From positions 20,493 to 84,492 of the forward strand of contig NC_012983.1 in the NCBI RefSeq assembly GCF_000023785.1: a stretch of 64,000 nt of DNA. Reading direction: 5' to 3'. A program made the position numbers and the translations under genes. Below are positions 7,353-16,546 of this stretch, in pieces. Numbering within the stretch: the stretch's first letter is position 1; each line of letters begins with the position of its first letter. The notes below the pieces were generated by a model. That model saw nothing but the letters and a program-made list of their open reading frames with translations, was not told the origin of the DNA and did not search any database. The DNA is from Hirschia baltica ATCC 49814 (GTDB lineage: Bacteria; Pseudomonadota; Alphaproteobacteria; Caulobacterales; Hyphomonadaceae).

Positions 7353-8939
7353 ATGAGCATTGTTGGAGGCGAATTAAAGAACGCCAAAAAGCGTTTGAAA
7401 GTGCAGCATTTAATGACGCTTGCAGAGTCGGCACGTCCCAATTTATCTCACTCTGATAAGGCGAAAGCAGGGGAGGCAAATTTTACGCTGGGCCAATGTT
7501 TTCTTGAGCAAGGTAAAGTAGCTCAAGCATTGGCATATTTTCAAACCGCGATTGATAAATGTCCTGAAAGTGCAAAATATCTAAGCCAGTTATCCAAAGC
7601 ACATCTCATGCTGCGCAATGATGAGGAGGCGCTTACATTTGCGCTTCAAGCGTTGGAGTTTCTTCAGGGTGAAACGGATGCAAATACGCACAACACTTTA
7701 GGCTATGTGCTAACGCGTTTCGGGCATCACAAGTTTGCGCTTGGATTGTTTGAAAAGGCGGTGAAACTAAATCCAAACTCGATAGAGTTTCGAGACAATC
7801 TCGCCAGAAGCCACACATATTTTGGAGACAAACGCAGCACCGCTTTGCAATATGAAGCGCTGCTGAAACTAGATCCGCTCTATGGAAAAGCGCATTTGGG
7901 ATTGGCTGAAATCACAAAATGCACAGCAGAAAATAACCATATTGATCGGTTGGAAAACGCGCTTGAAAAGGCGAGCCGTAAAATTGAAATCATGCGGATT
8001 CAATATGCTTTATCCAAAGAAAACGAGGACTTAGGACAGTCTGAAGAAAGCTTCAAACACTTACATGCGGCCAATACGCAATTTATGTCGAATGTGAAAT
8101 TTGATGTGAAACATGATGAGGAATTGATAGGGGCTTTTCTAGATGTCTATAAAAAAACATCGACGAAAAACATCTCAAAAATAGACGATAAGGTGTTGTT
8201 TATAGGCGGTATTCCGCGCACGGGGACAACACTTGTTGACCGAATTTTATCGGCGCATTCAAGTGTTGAATCGGCCGGAGAACTCCAATCCATGCCATTG
8301 GCGGTGAAGCAGGCATCGGGCACAAACTCTAAAATTGTGTTGGATATTGAGACCATAACTAAGGCTGGAAAAGCGGATATAAACGCAGTTGGGCGCGCTT
8401 ATATGACAAATGCACGCCTGCATGTTGGCGCAAAGGATAGCGCTGTTTTTACCGATAAATTACCGCTCAATTTTATGTATGCTGGCTTCATTTTAAAGGC
8501 ATTGCCAAATGCCAAAATGGTGTGTTTGCGGCGTCACCCTATGGATACAATATGGAGCAATTACAAACACTTATTTGGAGGCGGCGCGCGATATCACACT
8601 TATTCCTACGATCTAATAAGCACAGCGCGCTTTTATCTGGCCTATCTAAAAATGACGGATTTTTGGGCCCAGGAATTTCCCGAACAATTTATGATTTTAA
8701 GCTATGAAGACCTCATAGCGGACCAAAGATCAGAGACTGCAAATTTGCTCTTACATTGTGGATTAGATTGGGAAGAGGGGTGTTTAGATTTTCATTCTTC
8801 CAGCAAAGCTGTCGCCACCCCAAGTGCAAATCAAGTGCGCGAGCCGCTCTATACTGGGTCCATTGGAAAATGGAAACGTTATGCAAAAGAGCTAGAAGGT
8901 GTAAGGCTGTTTTTGATCGAAAATGGGGTGAAGGTTTAA
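7353..8939 (+). CDS. TPR-repeat sulfotransferase
   Basis: 528 residues. Residues ~35-235 contain tetratricopeptide-like repeats (for example AQALAYFQTAIDKCPESAKY, HKFALGLFEKAVKLNPNS). From ~residue 278 comes a sulfotransferase domain: FIGGIPRTGTTLVDRIL is the 5'-phosphosulfate loop that binds PAPS, and MVCLRRHPMDTIWSNY is the 3'-phosphate loop. This TPR-sulfotransferase fusion is common in marine alphaproteobacteria. The substrate is unknown, perhaps a glycan or peptide at the cell surface. There is no signal peptide, so it acts in the cytoplasm. It starts 49 bases after the DUF805 gene with a weak ribosome site. The remote polysaccharide genes make a glycan substrate plausible but not shown. 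Confidence 0.8.
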   Translation: MSIVGGELKNAKKRLKVQHLMTLAESARPNLSHSDKAKAGEANFTLGQCFLEQGKVAQALAYFQTAIDKCPESAKYLSQLSKAHLMLRNDEEALTFALQALEFLQGETDANTHNTLGYVLTRFGHHKFALGLFEKAVKLNPNSIEFRDNLARSHTYFGDKRSTALQYEALLKLDPLYGKAHLGLAEITKCTAENNHIDRLENALEKASRKIEIMRIQYALSKENEDLGQSEESFKHLHAANTQFMSNVKFDVKHDEELIGAFLDVYKKTSTKNISKIDDKVLFIGGIPRTGTTLVDRILSAHSSVESAGELQSMPLAVKQASGTNSKIVLDIETITKAGKADINAVGRAYMTNARLHVGAKDSAVFTDKLPLNFMYAGFILKALPNAKMVCLRRHPMDTIWSNYKHLFGGGARYHTYSYDLISTARFYLAYLKMTDFWAQEFPEQFMILSYEDLIADQRSETANLLLHCGLDWEEGCLDFHSSSKAVATPSANQVREPLYTGSIGKWKRYAKELEGVRLFLIENGVKV

Positions 8940-9074
8940 AGTCAATCAGCCTACATTTATGCGGATAAACATAACAGCTTTCTCGCTAACAAACTCTCGC
9001 CATCATCTGCGATTGTAATTAAAACCTAAGTTATGTCTTTTCGACTAATATCGTTTTTTGGTTGGGGTAATGGT

Positions 9075-9965
9075 ATGAAATTTATATTTACATTCGCGGT
9101 TTTGAGTGTGGTGACGGCTATATTAGTCTCTCCAGTTTATGCTGCATCTCCAGCTCAATGTGAGAAATTGGCGGGTATGCCAGCTGATCCGGAAAGTGAT
9201 TTTTCTGGTATTTTATTTAATAAAATCAATGCTCCAACAGCTATTTCTGTTTGTCGTGAAGCGCTGAAAACAAACCCGGATCAAGCAAATATCCAGTTTT
9301 GGCTAGGCCGAAGCCTCGCTAAAGCAGGACAGGATGAAGAAGCTATTGTGTGGCTAATGAAAGCATCAAATGCAGGCTATGTTGCTGCCCATCTGAATCT
9401 TGGTTTTTCATATGCAAATGGTTTAGGTGTCCCAAAAAATATGGAAACAGCTTTTGCATTGTATGAAAAATCTTCAATTATTCCCAGTGCTAAGGTCACG
9501 CTGGGGCAAATGCATCAATATGGAATTGGCACACAAAAAAACTTGGCAATAGCTGTCAAATGGTATGAAAAAGCGGCTGCTCAGTCTTACGGACATGCCA
9601 GCTATATCCTTTCTGGTTTGTATGAGCACGGCATCCATTATCCTCAGAACAATTTGAAACAACTCGTTTATTTGAAGCGTGCAGCAGAGCAGGGGTATGC
9701 TATTGCGCAAACCAAAATCGGAACAGTTTACTTTGAAGGTAAGAGATTGCCTCTAGATAAAAAGTTCGGTTGTGACTGGTTTGAAAAAGCGGCCGCACAG
9801 CAAGATGCCCGAGGCGAATTTAATTATGGTAATTGTTTTGTTTTGGGGGAAGGGCGAGACATGGATATCCAAAAAGGCATTGAATATCTTTCCCGTTCAG
9901 CAAACCAAGGCAATGAACAGGCCGTCGAATATCTGGGTATGATTATGGCTATGGGGCCATTGTAA
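9075..9965 (+). CDS. Secreted Sel1-like repeat protein
   Basis: 297 residues from the ATG at 9075, chosen because a clean signal peptide (MKFIFTFAVLSVVTAILVSPVYA) starts there and GGGG lies 7-10 bases upstream. The ATG at 9033 would add 14 residues. The mature part contains about six Sel1-like repeats of ~36 residues (for example AHLNLGFSYANGLGVPKNMETAFALYEKS and ALGQMHQYGIGTQKN-like units). These alpha-solenoid repeats bind other proteins, often in envelope or stress pathways. It probably sits in the periplasm. There are no catalytic motifs, and its partners are not evident from the neighbours. Confidence 0.82.
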   Translation: MKFIFTFAVLSVVTAILVSPVYAASPAQCEKLAGMPADPESDFSGILFNKINAPTAISVCREALKTNPDQANIQFWLGRSLAKAGQDEEAIVWLMKASNAGYVAAHLNLGFSYANGLGVPKNMETAFALYEKSSIIPSAKVTLGQMHQYGIGTQKNLAIAVKWYEKAAAQSYGHASYILSGLYEHGIHYPQNNLKQLVYLKRAAEQGYAIAQTKIGTVYFEGKRLPLDKKFGCDWFEKAAAQQDARGEFNYGNCFVLGEGRDMDIQKGIEYLSRSANQGNEQAVEYLGMIMAMGPL

Positions 9966-10022
9966 ACAAACGCAAATTTATAAAGTCTTGCTGACAATTT
10001 GCTGCACCAATGACGAAACATT

Positions 10023-11438
10023 CTACATAATTTGCAGAGTTTCTAGGCGTTTTGTGCTGGCTTTGTGTAGGCTTTCTGTCAGCTCGCTGGGGATTTTATG
10101 TTGTGTGCTTGCTAAAATAGTGTCGATCGCATTTGGCAGGCGTTTGCTGAGATCATCAATGAGGTCTGATATTGCAGATTTTGGTAAACCGGCCAAATCA
10201 GCCGTTTCCTGAAAATGCCGGCGCGTGATTTCATCCATGCGATAATGGTTTGAACGACCTACAGACAGAGCCAGTTTAAATTGGTTTTGTGAAATCTGGC
10301 CTTTGTCGACAATGTGCTGCGCGGTTAGCACATCATAGATTGGCGCAAGTATAAATCCGGGGGCGGGGTGGTTTGATTGAGCGGGGATAGATTTAGGGAT
10401 ATGTCGCAAAGAAAAATTCTTTGCATGACCATCTGTTGCCCCCAAAAGATAGAAAACAAGTTGTGCCCGCATAAGCGTTAAACGATCTTCAAGCGGATTA
10501 TTGCTCTCTTTTAAATGCGCAAACATATCCAGCAAATTGGGGCCGGCATCGCGTTGGTATTTTCGCGAAGAGGGAAGGTTGAGCGCCTGACAGAAATCTT
10601 CTTGCGGTAGACGTAGCAAGCGATTGTCTTTTGTTAGAAGGCGATCAAAGCGTTCCACAATCAATACTTTTTGATCTTCAAATATAGCGATGTCAGCGTG
10701 CGTTGTTTTTAATCCTAAATGCGCACAAAGTTTGAGACAAAACCATTCATTTTCAACGCTATCGTGCATATCGACGCCGTTTGAAAGCATGCCGATTGCG
10801 GGCTTGAAAATATGTGTTGTTGCGCTTGTGCCAATTGGTTTTCGCCAAATGCCTGAACCATTCGCGGATTGGTAATATTGCAGTGCCGTTTTATCTTGGG
10901 CACCTGCTATAGAGATACGAAAATCATTTTTGTATTCGTCTGTTAGTCCAAGAGGGGTCTGGCGTAACTGGCGCAACATTTTGGCAAGATCTTCTTCGCT
11001 TAATGCCTCTCCACCAGCGATTAAACCTGCATGTCCTGGCTCTATGTCTGTTGGTAATAATTGCAAAGCGCCGACACAATCCATGCCGATGGCGGCAAGG
11101 AGGGAGAAGGGATCTGTGCCATCAGCTTTAAATCGCGTGGCTAGACTTTCTCGCACTTGCTGTACATCAGGCAACAGGTTTTCAAACACATTACGCACAC
11201 GCTCATCAGCGTATTTTTGCGTCTGTAATGGCATGCTGGTTGAGATGGGTGTGGCACCATGCCAATTTAACCAATTTGCATCATAGACAAAACTCAGACC
11301 GCCATCAGTTGCGCGTGTCAGTTGACCAACACATCTAGCATTTAGCCAAACTTTTAAGGTTTGCGAACGCGATATTTTCAATTTGCCAGATGCGCTCGCT
11401 GTTAAATGTAATTTACGGCGAGAATGGTTTTCAGCCAT
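10023..11438 (-). CDS. hipA: HipA-family serine/threonine kinase toxin
   Basis: 471 residues. The N-terminal subdomain (~25-120) carries the usual barrel motif (KVWLNARCVGQL...). Next comes the phosphorylation loop RISIAGAQDKTALQ (~195-208), whose serine corresponds to the self-phosphorylated residue of E. coli HipA. It is followed by HIFKP (ATP-binding lysine), VERFDR, LPQEDFCQAL and the catalytic GATDGHAKNFSL (~355-366), then LAPIYDVLTA for metal binding. All the catalytic residues are present. The known family targets are aminoacyl-tRNA synthetases such as GltX. Its ATG overlaps the hipB stop by one base (TAATG), so toxin synthesis is coupled to antitoxin. The ~25 extra N-terminal residues before KVWLN are unusual. 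Confidence 0.88.
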   Translation of the reverse strand: MAENHSRRKLHLTASASGKLKISRSQTLKVWLNARCVGQLTRATDGGLSFVYDANWLNWHGATPISTSMPLQTQKYADERVRNVFENLLPDVQQVRESLATRFKADGTDPFSLLAAIGMDCVGALQLLPTDIEPGHAGLIAGGEALSEEDLAKMLRQLRQTPLGLTDEYKNDFRISIAGAQDKTALQYYQSANGSGIWRKPIGTSATTHIFKPAIGMLSNGVDMHDSVENEWFCLKLCAHLGLKTTHADIAIFEDQKVLIVERFDRLLTKDNRLLRLPQEDFCQALNLPSSRKYQRDAGPNLLDMFAHLKESNNPLEDRLTLMRAQLVFYLLGATDGHAKNFSLRHIPKSIPAQSNHPAPGFILAPIYDVLTAQHIVDKGQISQNQFKLALSVGRSNHYRMDEITRRHFQETADLAGLPKSAISDLIDDLSKRLPNAIDTILASTQHKIPSELTESLHKASTKRLETLQIM

Positions 11439-11698
11439 TAATAAATGTCCTCAAAATTGGCTGTGTCGTCTGGTGTTGAGTTTGGTTTGGGCATGATATG
11501 TAAATCCATATCTAGCGCCATAAGCACATCAAATAATGTGGAGAGGCGAGTGGCCGGTTCGCCGCTTTCTAGTTTAGAAATCGTGGCTTGGCGCACATTC
11601 ACGCGTGCTGCTAATTCAGTTTGAGTTAAACCTTTTTCAAGCCTGATTTTGCGAATGGCATCGCCGACATTGCGCGGGCTACGGATAATATCTGTCAT
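11438..11698 (-). CDS. hipB: HipB-like antitoxin, XRE-family repressor
   Basis: 86 residues. A helix-turn-helix of the Cro/C1 (XRE) type occupies residues ~12-66: IRKIRLEKGLTQTELAARVNVRQATISKLESGEPATRLSTLFDVL. The acidic C-terminal tail may contact the toxin. It is the first gene of the hipBA pair and should bind the three palindromes 33-102 bases upstream of its start to repress the operon. Size, order and overlap all match known hipBA modules. Confidence 0.87.
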   Translation of the reverse strand: MTDIIRSPRNVGDAIRKIRLEKGLTQTELAARVNVRQATISKLESGEPATRLSTLFDVLMALDMDLHIMPKPNSTPDDTANFEDIY

Positions 11699-11730
11699 GT
11701 CTGTCTGCTTTATCTGACTAAGAAAGCAAT

Positions 11731-11800
11731 ATACGCTATTGCGTATGAAGACAATATATACGGTTTCGCGTATAAGTCAATTAAATACGCATATGCGTAT
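11731..11800. promoter_or_regulatory. Three phased 16-bp palindromic operators of hipBA
   Basis: ATACGCTATTGCGTAT (11731-11746), ATACGGTTTCGCGTAT (11758-11773) and ATACGCATATGCGTAT (11785-11800) share the inverted core ATACGC-N4-GCGTAT. Their starts are exactly 27 bp apart. They lie upstream of hipB and are the obvious HipB binding sites. Even spacing of about two and a half helical turns suggests cooperative binding on alternating faces of the helix. The promoter itself is probably within or between them. Confidence 0.85.
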
Positions 11801-11850
11801 AAATTGCATGGATGATTGCAGCATGATTATCCGAAAAAGCGGGATAATGT

Positions 11851-12465
11851 TTAAGGTCTGACATTCCACTCTAAAATAGCCAGATCATCATGAGCGCTAG
11901 CTTCTATTATTCCAAAAGCGCCGGTTTTTAATTTTAGCGCGTGTTCACCCGTATTGCCAATTGCTTGAAGCGCAAAACGCGCCACACCATTGGAAGTGAC
12001 AACAAGAACGGGGCCGGTTTTACCTGTTTCAGCTGCTATTTTTGTAAACAGATCTTTCCACGCTTGAATCAATTGTGCCGGTGAGACTTGCCAGCCATCT
12101 GGCGCGATCGCGTCACTTTCCCAAAGGTTTAATGCATTTTGGCCGATGCGGGCGATGACATCGTCTTCGGGTTGGTTTTCATCTGGGCCATAATCAATTT
12201 CGCGAAGGAAATCCACTAATGTGAGAGCAGGGGGATTTGATTGGGCGGCTAGAATTGTTTTGGCTGTTTGCTGGGTACGCAAAAGCGGGCTGCAATAAGC
12301 AGCATCAAATTGTGTAACACGCTCTGCCAATAAAGATGCGAGCGCATCTGCTTGGGCTTGACCAGAATTAGAAAGCGGAAGATCAGTGCGTGCGCCAACG
12401 CGTGTGACGACATCTCCCTTATTAAATGTGTTACCATGACGAATGATATAGATTTGGCGGCTCAT
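11851..12465 (-). CDS. Histidine phosphatase superfamily protein (phosphoglycerate-mutase-like)
   Basis: 204 residues. The catalytic RHG motif is at the start (IYIIRHGNTFNKG). It is followed by TRVGARTDLPLSNSGQAQADALA, the second-arginine motif CSPLLRTQQTA (~60-70), and EIDYGPDENQPED, where the acidic general acid is expected. The second histidine could be in the VVTSNGVARF region, where the usual H is replaced (SNG), a deviation worth noting. It starts 1 base after the kdsB stop codon, so the two are co-transcribed. A phosphatase acting in Kdo or sugar-phosphate supply would fit, but the substrate is unknown. Confidence 0.75.
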   Translation of the reverse strand: MSRQIYIIRHGNTFNKGDVVTRVGARTDLPLSNSGQAQADALASLLAERVTQFDAAYCSPLLRTQQTAKTILAAQSNPPALTLVDFLREIDYGPDENQPEDDVIARIGQNALNLWESDAIAPDGWQVSPAQLIQAWKDLFTKIAAETGKTGPVLVVTSNGVARFALQAIGNTGEHALKLKTGAFGIIEASAHDDLAILEWNVRP

Positions 12466-12466
12466 A

Positions 12467-13291
12467 TTATTGGTCTTTATTCTGCGTATTCATCGGGTCG
12501 CCTTGTTCAGCGATTAGCTTTTCGGCAAAAGCTGCATCTTCTGGCGTGTCGACGCCCCACATAGCGGCATCTGTCGTGGTGACGGGGACAGTCATAATGC
12601 GCATGCCATTTTCAAGAAAACGCAATTGTTCAAGGCCTTCAAGGCGCTCGTAATGGCCTTCGGAAAGTTGTGTAAAGCGCTGTAAAGCTTCACGTTTATA
12701 GCCGTAAAGTCCAATGTGACGCCACACAGGAGACATTGCGCTTTTGCTACGCATGTCTGCTTCTTTGCGATTGGCGGGCATTTCGGTTTTAGAAAACCAC
12801 ATCGCTTCACCATCGGCGCGGCGCACACAGCTTGTGCCGGAAAAGGGTTGTGATTTCTTCTGAACGCGCATGATATCCAATGCGTCCCAGCTCATGTTTA
12901 AAACGGGAGTGACGACATCACAGCCAGATGTTTTTCCTGCTTCAATAATGGCTTGAACATGAGAAGGCGGCGTGAAAGGGGCATCACCTTGAAGATTGAT
13001 GATGAAATCTGCCCCGGGCGCAAAAATCTGGGCCGCTGCGAGTGCGCGATCTGACCCTGAAGCCAGATCAGGATCAGTCATGACGACAGGTGCGCCAATC
13101 TCTTTTGCGTGGGCTTCAATATCTGCATTATCTGTGGCGACGACATAAGAGACATTGGCATTTTGGGCGCAAACTTTTGCAGCTATATCCACCACGCGCG
13201 CCAGCATGGAATGGCCCGCAATGACATGCAGAGGTTTGCCCGGAAACCGTTTGGAAGCGTATCGAGACGGAATAACGATCAAGGTTTGCAT
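12467..13291 (-). CDS. kdsB: 3-deoxy-manno-octulosonate cytidylyltransferase
   Basis: 274 residues from the ATG at 13291; an in-frame GTG six codons upstream is also open. It makes CMP-Kdo from Kdo and CTP for LPS or capsule. The N-terminus carries the nucleotide-binding IVIPSRYASKRFPGKPL, followed by the VATDNADI and VVMTDPDLASGSDRALAA motifs and FIINLQGDAPFTPP (metal-binding DxP region), all typical of KdsB. The family is usually ~250 residues. The extra length is in an Arg/Lys-rich insert (~150-180) that contains VRRADGEAMWFSKTEMPANRKEADMRSK. The next gene follows after 1 base. A KdsD-like isomerase (kpsF) is encoded 9 kb away, but KdsA and KdsC are not in the window. Confidence 0.88.
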   Translation of the reverse strand: MQTLIVIPSRYASKRFPGKPLHVIAGHSMLARVVDIAAKVCAQNANVSYVVATDNADIEAHAKEIGAPVVMTDPDLASGSDRALAAAQIFAPGADFIINLQGDAPFTPPSHVQAIIEAGKTSGCDVVTPVLNMSWDALDIMRVQKKSQPFSGTSCVRRADGEAMWFSKTEMPANRKEADMRSKSAMSPVWRHIGLYGYKREALQRFTQLSEGHYERLEGLEQLRFLENGMRIMTVPVTTTDAAMWGVDTPEDAAFAEKLIAEQGDPMNTQNKDQ

Positions 13292-13487
13292 GGGTGAACT
13301 CGCTGGCACAGATAAAGCAAAATCAGATTGAAAATGGGTAGGACGGTTCTGATCTTATGTGAATAGGGGAGCGCCGTCATTTTAGCTTTTTAAATCCGTG
13401 CAGGGGCAATTCAATGGGACTAGCCTCTGGCTAGGATGAATTAAATGGGTATTATGGCTGACCCAGTATCTATCGAGTGAGGATTTT

Positions 13488-14603
13488 GTGACAGCACGTA
13501 TTAGCGCCACAGGGCTTTGGACGCCGCCAAACAGCATTTCAAATGAAGAGCTTGTTGAGTCATATAATTCATATGTTGAGCGTTTTAATACGAAAAATGC
13601 CAACGCGATTGAAACTGGGGAGGTGGACGCATTAGCGCCGTCATCGTCTGCTTTTATTGAAAAAGCTTCCGGTATAAAAGCGCGATATGTTTTATCTAAA
13701 GAACCCATTTTGGATAATGACATCATGGCTCCGCGTATTGCTGAGCGTCCAAATGATGAGATTTCTGTTTTGGCGGAAATGGCTGTTAAAGCTGGGAAAC
13801 AAGCTCTTGAACGCGCCGGTCGCAAGCCTGAAGACGTCGATGCTGTGATTGTCGCGTGTTCTAATCTGCAACGTGCTTATCCAGCAATTGCCATTGAGGT
13901 TCAAAAATATCTAGGCACGTCTGGGTTTGCTTTTGATATGAATGTGGCGTGTTCATCGGCCACTTTCGGGATTGAAACTGCACGTGGTTTAATTTTAGGT
14001 GGTCAGGCCAAATCTGTTCTGGTTTGTAGTCCTGAAATCTGTACAAGCCACATGAATTTCAAAGACCGTGATAGCCATTTCATTTTTGGGGACGTGGCGA
14101 CGGCCGTTTTGGTCGAATCTGAGGAGAAGAACCATGATGGTAGCTGGGAAATTATCGGATCGAAACTGATTACAGAGTTTTCCAACAATATCCGCAATAA
14201 TTTCGGCTTTTTAAATCATGCAGCGCCTGAGGGTGTTGGCAAACCTGACAAGCTTTTCGTGCAAAATGGTCGCTCAGTGTTTAAAGAAGTTGTGCCTATG
14301 GTGGCGCAAATGATTACTGATGAGCTAGCGGTCAATAATATCGCACCGGACCAAATCAAGCGCATGTGGCTTCATCAGGCTAATATCAATATGAATAATT
14401 TCATTACCCAAAAAGTGCTGGGGAAAGACGCTGATATAAGCATGGCTCCTGTAGTTTTGGATGAATATGCAAACACATCTTCAGCGGGATCTATCATTGC
14501 CTTTGATAAGTATAATGATGATTTCACTGCGGGTGATATTGGATTGATTTGTTCATTTGGCGCGGGATATAGCGCGGGTCTCATTATTGTTCGGAAGACA
14601 TAA
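13488..14603 (+). CDS. Beta-ketoacyl-ACP synthase III-like enzyme
   Basis: 371 residues, GTG start preceded by GTGAGGA at good spacing. This thiolase-fold condensing enzyme has all three catalytic residues: Cys in MNVACSSATFGIE (~150), His in MWLHQANINMN (~300) and Asn in DEYANTSSAGS (~330). It has an insert near residues 20-65 (SYNSYVERFNTKNANAIETGEVDA) that the housekeeping FabH of E. coli lacks, and is ~50 residues longer. It is thus probably not the main FabH but a relative that starts special acyl chains, such as branched or long fatty acids or resorcinol-type lipids. There is no adjacent fatty-acid gene, so the product is open. Confidence 0.8.
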   Translation: MTARISATGLWTPPNSISNEELVESYNSYVERFNTKNANAIETGEVDALAPSSSAFIEKASGIKARYVLSKEPILDNDIMAPRIAERPNDEISVLAEMAVKAGKQALERAGRKPEDVDAVIVACSNLQRAYPAIAIEVQKYLGTSGFAFDMNVACSSATFGIETARGLILGGQAKSVLVCSPEICTSHMNFKDRDSHFIFGDVATAVLVESEEKNHDGSWEIIGSKLITEFSNNIRNNFGFLNHAAPEGVGKPDKLFVQNGRSVFKEVVPMVAQMITDELAVNNIAPDQIKRMWLHQANINMNNFITQKVLGKDADISMAPVVLDEYANTSSAGSIIAFDKYNDDFTAGDIGLICSFGAGYSAGLIIVRKT

Positions 14604-14611
14604 GAGATATC

Positions 14612-14638
14612 GTCCCCATATTGGAGCGAATAGGGGAC
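14612..14638. terminator. Hairpin between convergent genes
   Basis: GTCCCC-A-TATT (14612-14622) pairs with AATA-GGGGAC (14629-14638) with one bulged base and a six-base loop. It sits between the stops of the KAS III gene and the response regulator and probably ends both transcripts, though neither side has a long T-run. Confidence 0.45.
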
Positions 14639-14654
14639 TTGAACTAGATGTAGC

Positions 14655-15071
14655 TTAGGAGTCGTCTGATGGGGTGTTTAGGGACGCGCTCCAATCAGCG
14701 TAAGATTCTGTTATTTCTTGCAAATGTGCTTGTTCAAGCGGTTTGATAATGTATTTTTTGACGCAATCAAAAGACATGGAACGTTGTTTGTCTTTTTCCT
14801 GATCTGAAGACGTCAACATGATCACTACGGAAGATTTATAACCTTTCTGGGAAAAGGCATCTAGGAATTCATGTCCATTCATAGCTGGCATATTAATGTC
14901 TAGAAAAATCAGGTCAGGTTGTGTTTCTAGCGTCGCCAATAATTCCAGCGCTTCTTTTCCATCATAAACTTGAAGAACTTTAATCGTTGGATCGAAAAAT
15001 TCTATCGCATATTTGGTCAAATGCTGAGATGCTTTGCTATCATCAATAATTAAAACTGTTTTTAATTTCAT
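14655..15071 (-). CDS. Single-domain response regulator (CheY-like)
   Basis: 138 residues, a receiver domain only. The acidic pair is at residues 10-11 (LIIDDSKA), the phospho-acceptor is Asp58 (FLDINMPAMNG), the conserved Thr/Ser is in MLTSSD, and Lys110 (YIIKPLEQ) completes the site. There is no output domain, so it works by binding a partner or as a phosphorelay carrier. It begins 2 bases after the kinase gene stop, so the kinase is the evident donor. Confidence 0.9.
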   Translation of the reverse strand: MKLKTVLIIDDSKASQHLTKYAIEFFDPTIKVLQVYDGKEALELLATLETQPDLIFLDINMPAMNGHEFLDAFSQKGYKSSVVIMLTSSDQEKDKQRSMSFDCVKKYIIKPLEQAHLQEITESYADWSASLNTPSDDS

Positions 15072-15073
15072 TG

Positions 15074-16546
15074 TTATACTTTTTCATCTGAGGATAATGG
15101 TAGGAGCAATCTGAATTTGCTGCCTTTGGCTCTTGGTAGAAAGCCAATTTCTCCACCGAGGAGTTCAGCGCTCTTTTTGACCATATACAATCCTAATCCT
15201 GAACCGTGGGCAACACGGGTGTGAAATCTTTTAAACATTTCAAATAGTTTAGAATGATATTCTTCAGGAACACCAAGTCCATTGTCTGTAACTTCAAGTA
15301 TAAAGAAATTGTTTTTAGTCCAAGCCGTGATGTTTAGATAAGAATTTTCTTCTTGAGTATTCTGATATTTGATAGCGTTGGATATTAGATTTTCAATGAT
15401 CAAGTTGAACCGATTAGGTTGGGTTTTTAATACTAGATCTTTATTTAGCTCGATCTGGACATCAAGACGGTTGAAATTTTCAATATGAGACATTTTTTGG
15501 ATCGCATTGGAAATCATGTCCCCAACATTGATGCTTTCAAGATCTTCATCTTGTTTTTGTGCCTGAGTTAGCGTGAGGATGTCCTGAACGAGTGTGTCCA
15601 AGTCTGTGAGTGAGTGTTCAACCAGATCTAGACATTGGCTTGCGTGTTCAAAATTTTTGTTGGCGATCTCTTTTTTGGACAATGCGATGAGAGAGGCGGA
15701 AGAGACGAGGGGAGATCTCAAATCATGCGATGTTCTGTAAGCAAATTCTTCTAATTCTTCATTTGCTTTTATAAGGGCTAATTCGGTCTGTTTCATTTTG
15801 GTGATATCGAGAAATACCCCAAAAACAGATATCGCATTGCCATGCTTGTCACGCGTTGATTCACCCGAAGAGCGCACATATACAGTTTGTCCACTCGTGT
15901 TTAATATACGTGCTTCGAAGGTGAAATCTTCATCACTTTCAATAGCTTGATCAAGAAGTCCGTTGACGATTTTTCGGTCGTCAGGGTGATAAAAATCTAA
16001 TGCACTTTCGACATCTGGCGTGTAAGTGTCGGGCGTGACGCCGTGAATACGATATATTTCTTTTGACCAAAATAATTGATTTTTTACCAGATCAACGCGC
16101 CAATGGCCTAAATGGGCGATGGCCTCTGCGCGTTCTAAAAGTTCGGTATGAAATTTTAGTGTGTCTGCAGCTTTTTGTTGTCGTTGAAGGCTATGTATGA
16201 CCCCCATATAATAGGGGGTGTTTTCAAACTCTATTTTTTTGACCTTCAGATTAACGGGAAAAATGCTGCCATCACAATGTTGTCCTTCGGCATTTCGTCC
16301 TACACCTAAAATTCTTGCTTCATTGGTTCTGTTGTAGCGGTCAATATAACTGTTGTGATGCGGCGCATATTCAGCGGGCATGAGTATGTTTACATTTTTT
16401 CCAACAAGATCAGTTTCAGAATAACCAAATAAGTCAGTGACAGCCTGATTTGAGACAAGAATTGAACCACGCCTGTCGATGATGACGACGCCTTCAATAA
16501 GCGGTGCGGTTATTTCACGAAAGAACCTAATTTGAGCCGTACTCAT
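15074..16546 (-). CDS. PAS-PAS sensor histidine kinase
   Basis: 490 residues without membrane segments, so cytoplasmic. PAS domain 1 spans ~residues 5-120 (IIDRRGSILVSNQAVTDLFGYSETDLVGKNVNILMP, FixL-like in wording), and PAS 2 spans ~145-250 with a PAC tail (GVFLDITKMKQ). The dimerisation/phosphoacceptor helix has His274 in YRTSHDLRSPL. The HATPase domain has N-box NLIIENLISNAIKYQ, G1 VTDNGLGVP and G2 HGSGLGLYMVKK. The signal is unknown; the first PAS lacks an obvious haem-binding histidine pattern that I can confirm. The receiver downstream (14655) is its likely partner. Confidence 0.9.
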   Translation of the reverse strand: MSTAQIRFFREITAPLIEGVVIIDRRGSILVSNQAVTDLFGYSETDLVGKNVNILMPAEYAPHHNSYIDRYNRTNEARILGVGRNAEGQHCDGSIFPVNLKVKKIEFENTPYYMGVIHSLQRQQKAADTLKFHTELLERAEAIAHLGHWRVDLVKNQLFWSKEIYRIHGVTPDTYTPDVESALDFYHPDDRKIVNGLLDQAIESDEDFTFEARILNTSGQTVYVRSSGESTRDKHGNAISVFGVFLDITKMKQTELALIKANEELEEFAYRTSHDLRSPLVSSASLIALSKKEIANKNFEHASQCLDLVEHSLTDLDTLVQDILTLTQAQKQDEDLESINVGDMISNAIQKMSHIENFNRLDVQIELNKDLVLKTQPNRFNLIIENLISNAIKYQNTQEENSYLNITAWTKNNFFILEVTDNGLGVPEEYHSKLFEMFKRFHTRVAHGSGLGLYMVKKSAELLGGEIGFLPRAKGSKFRLLLPLSSDEKV

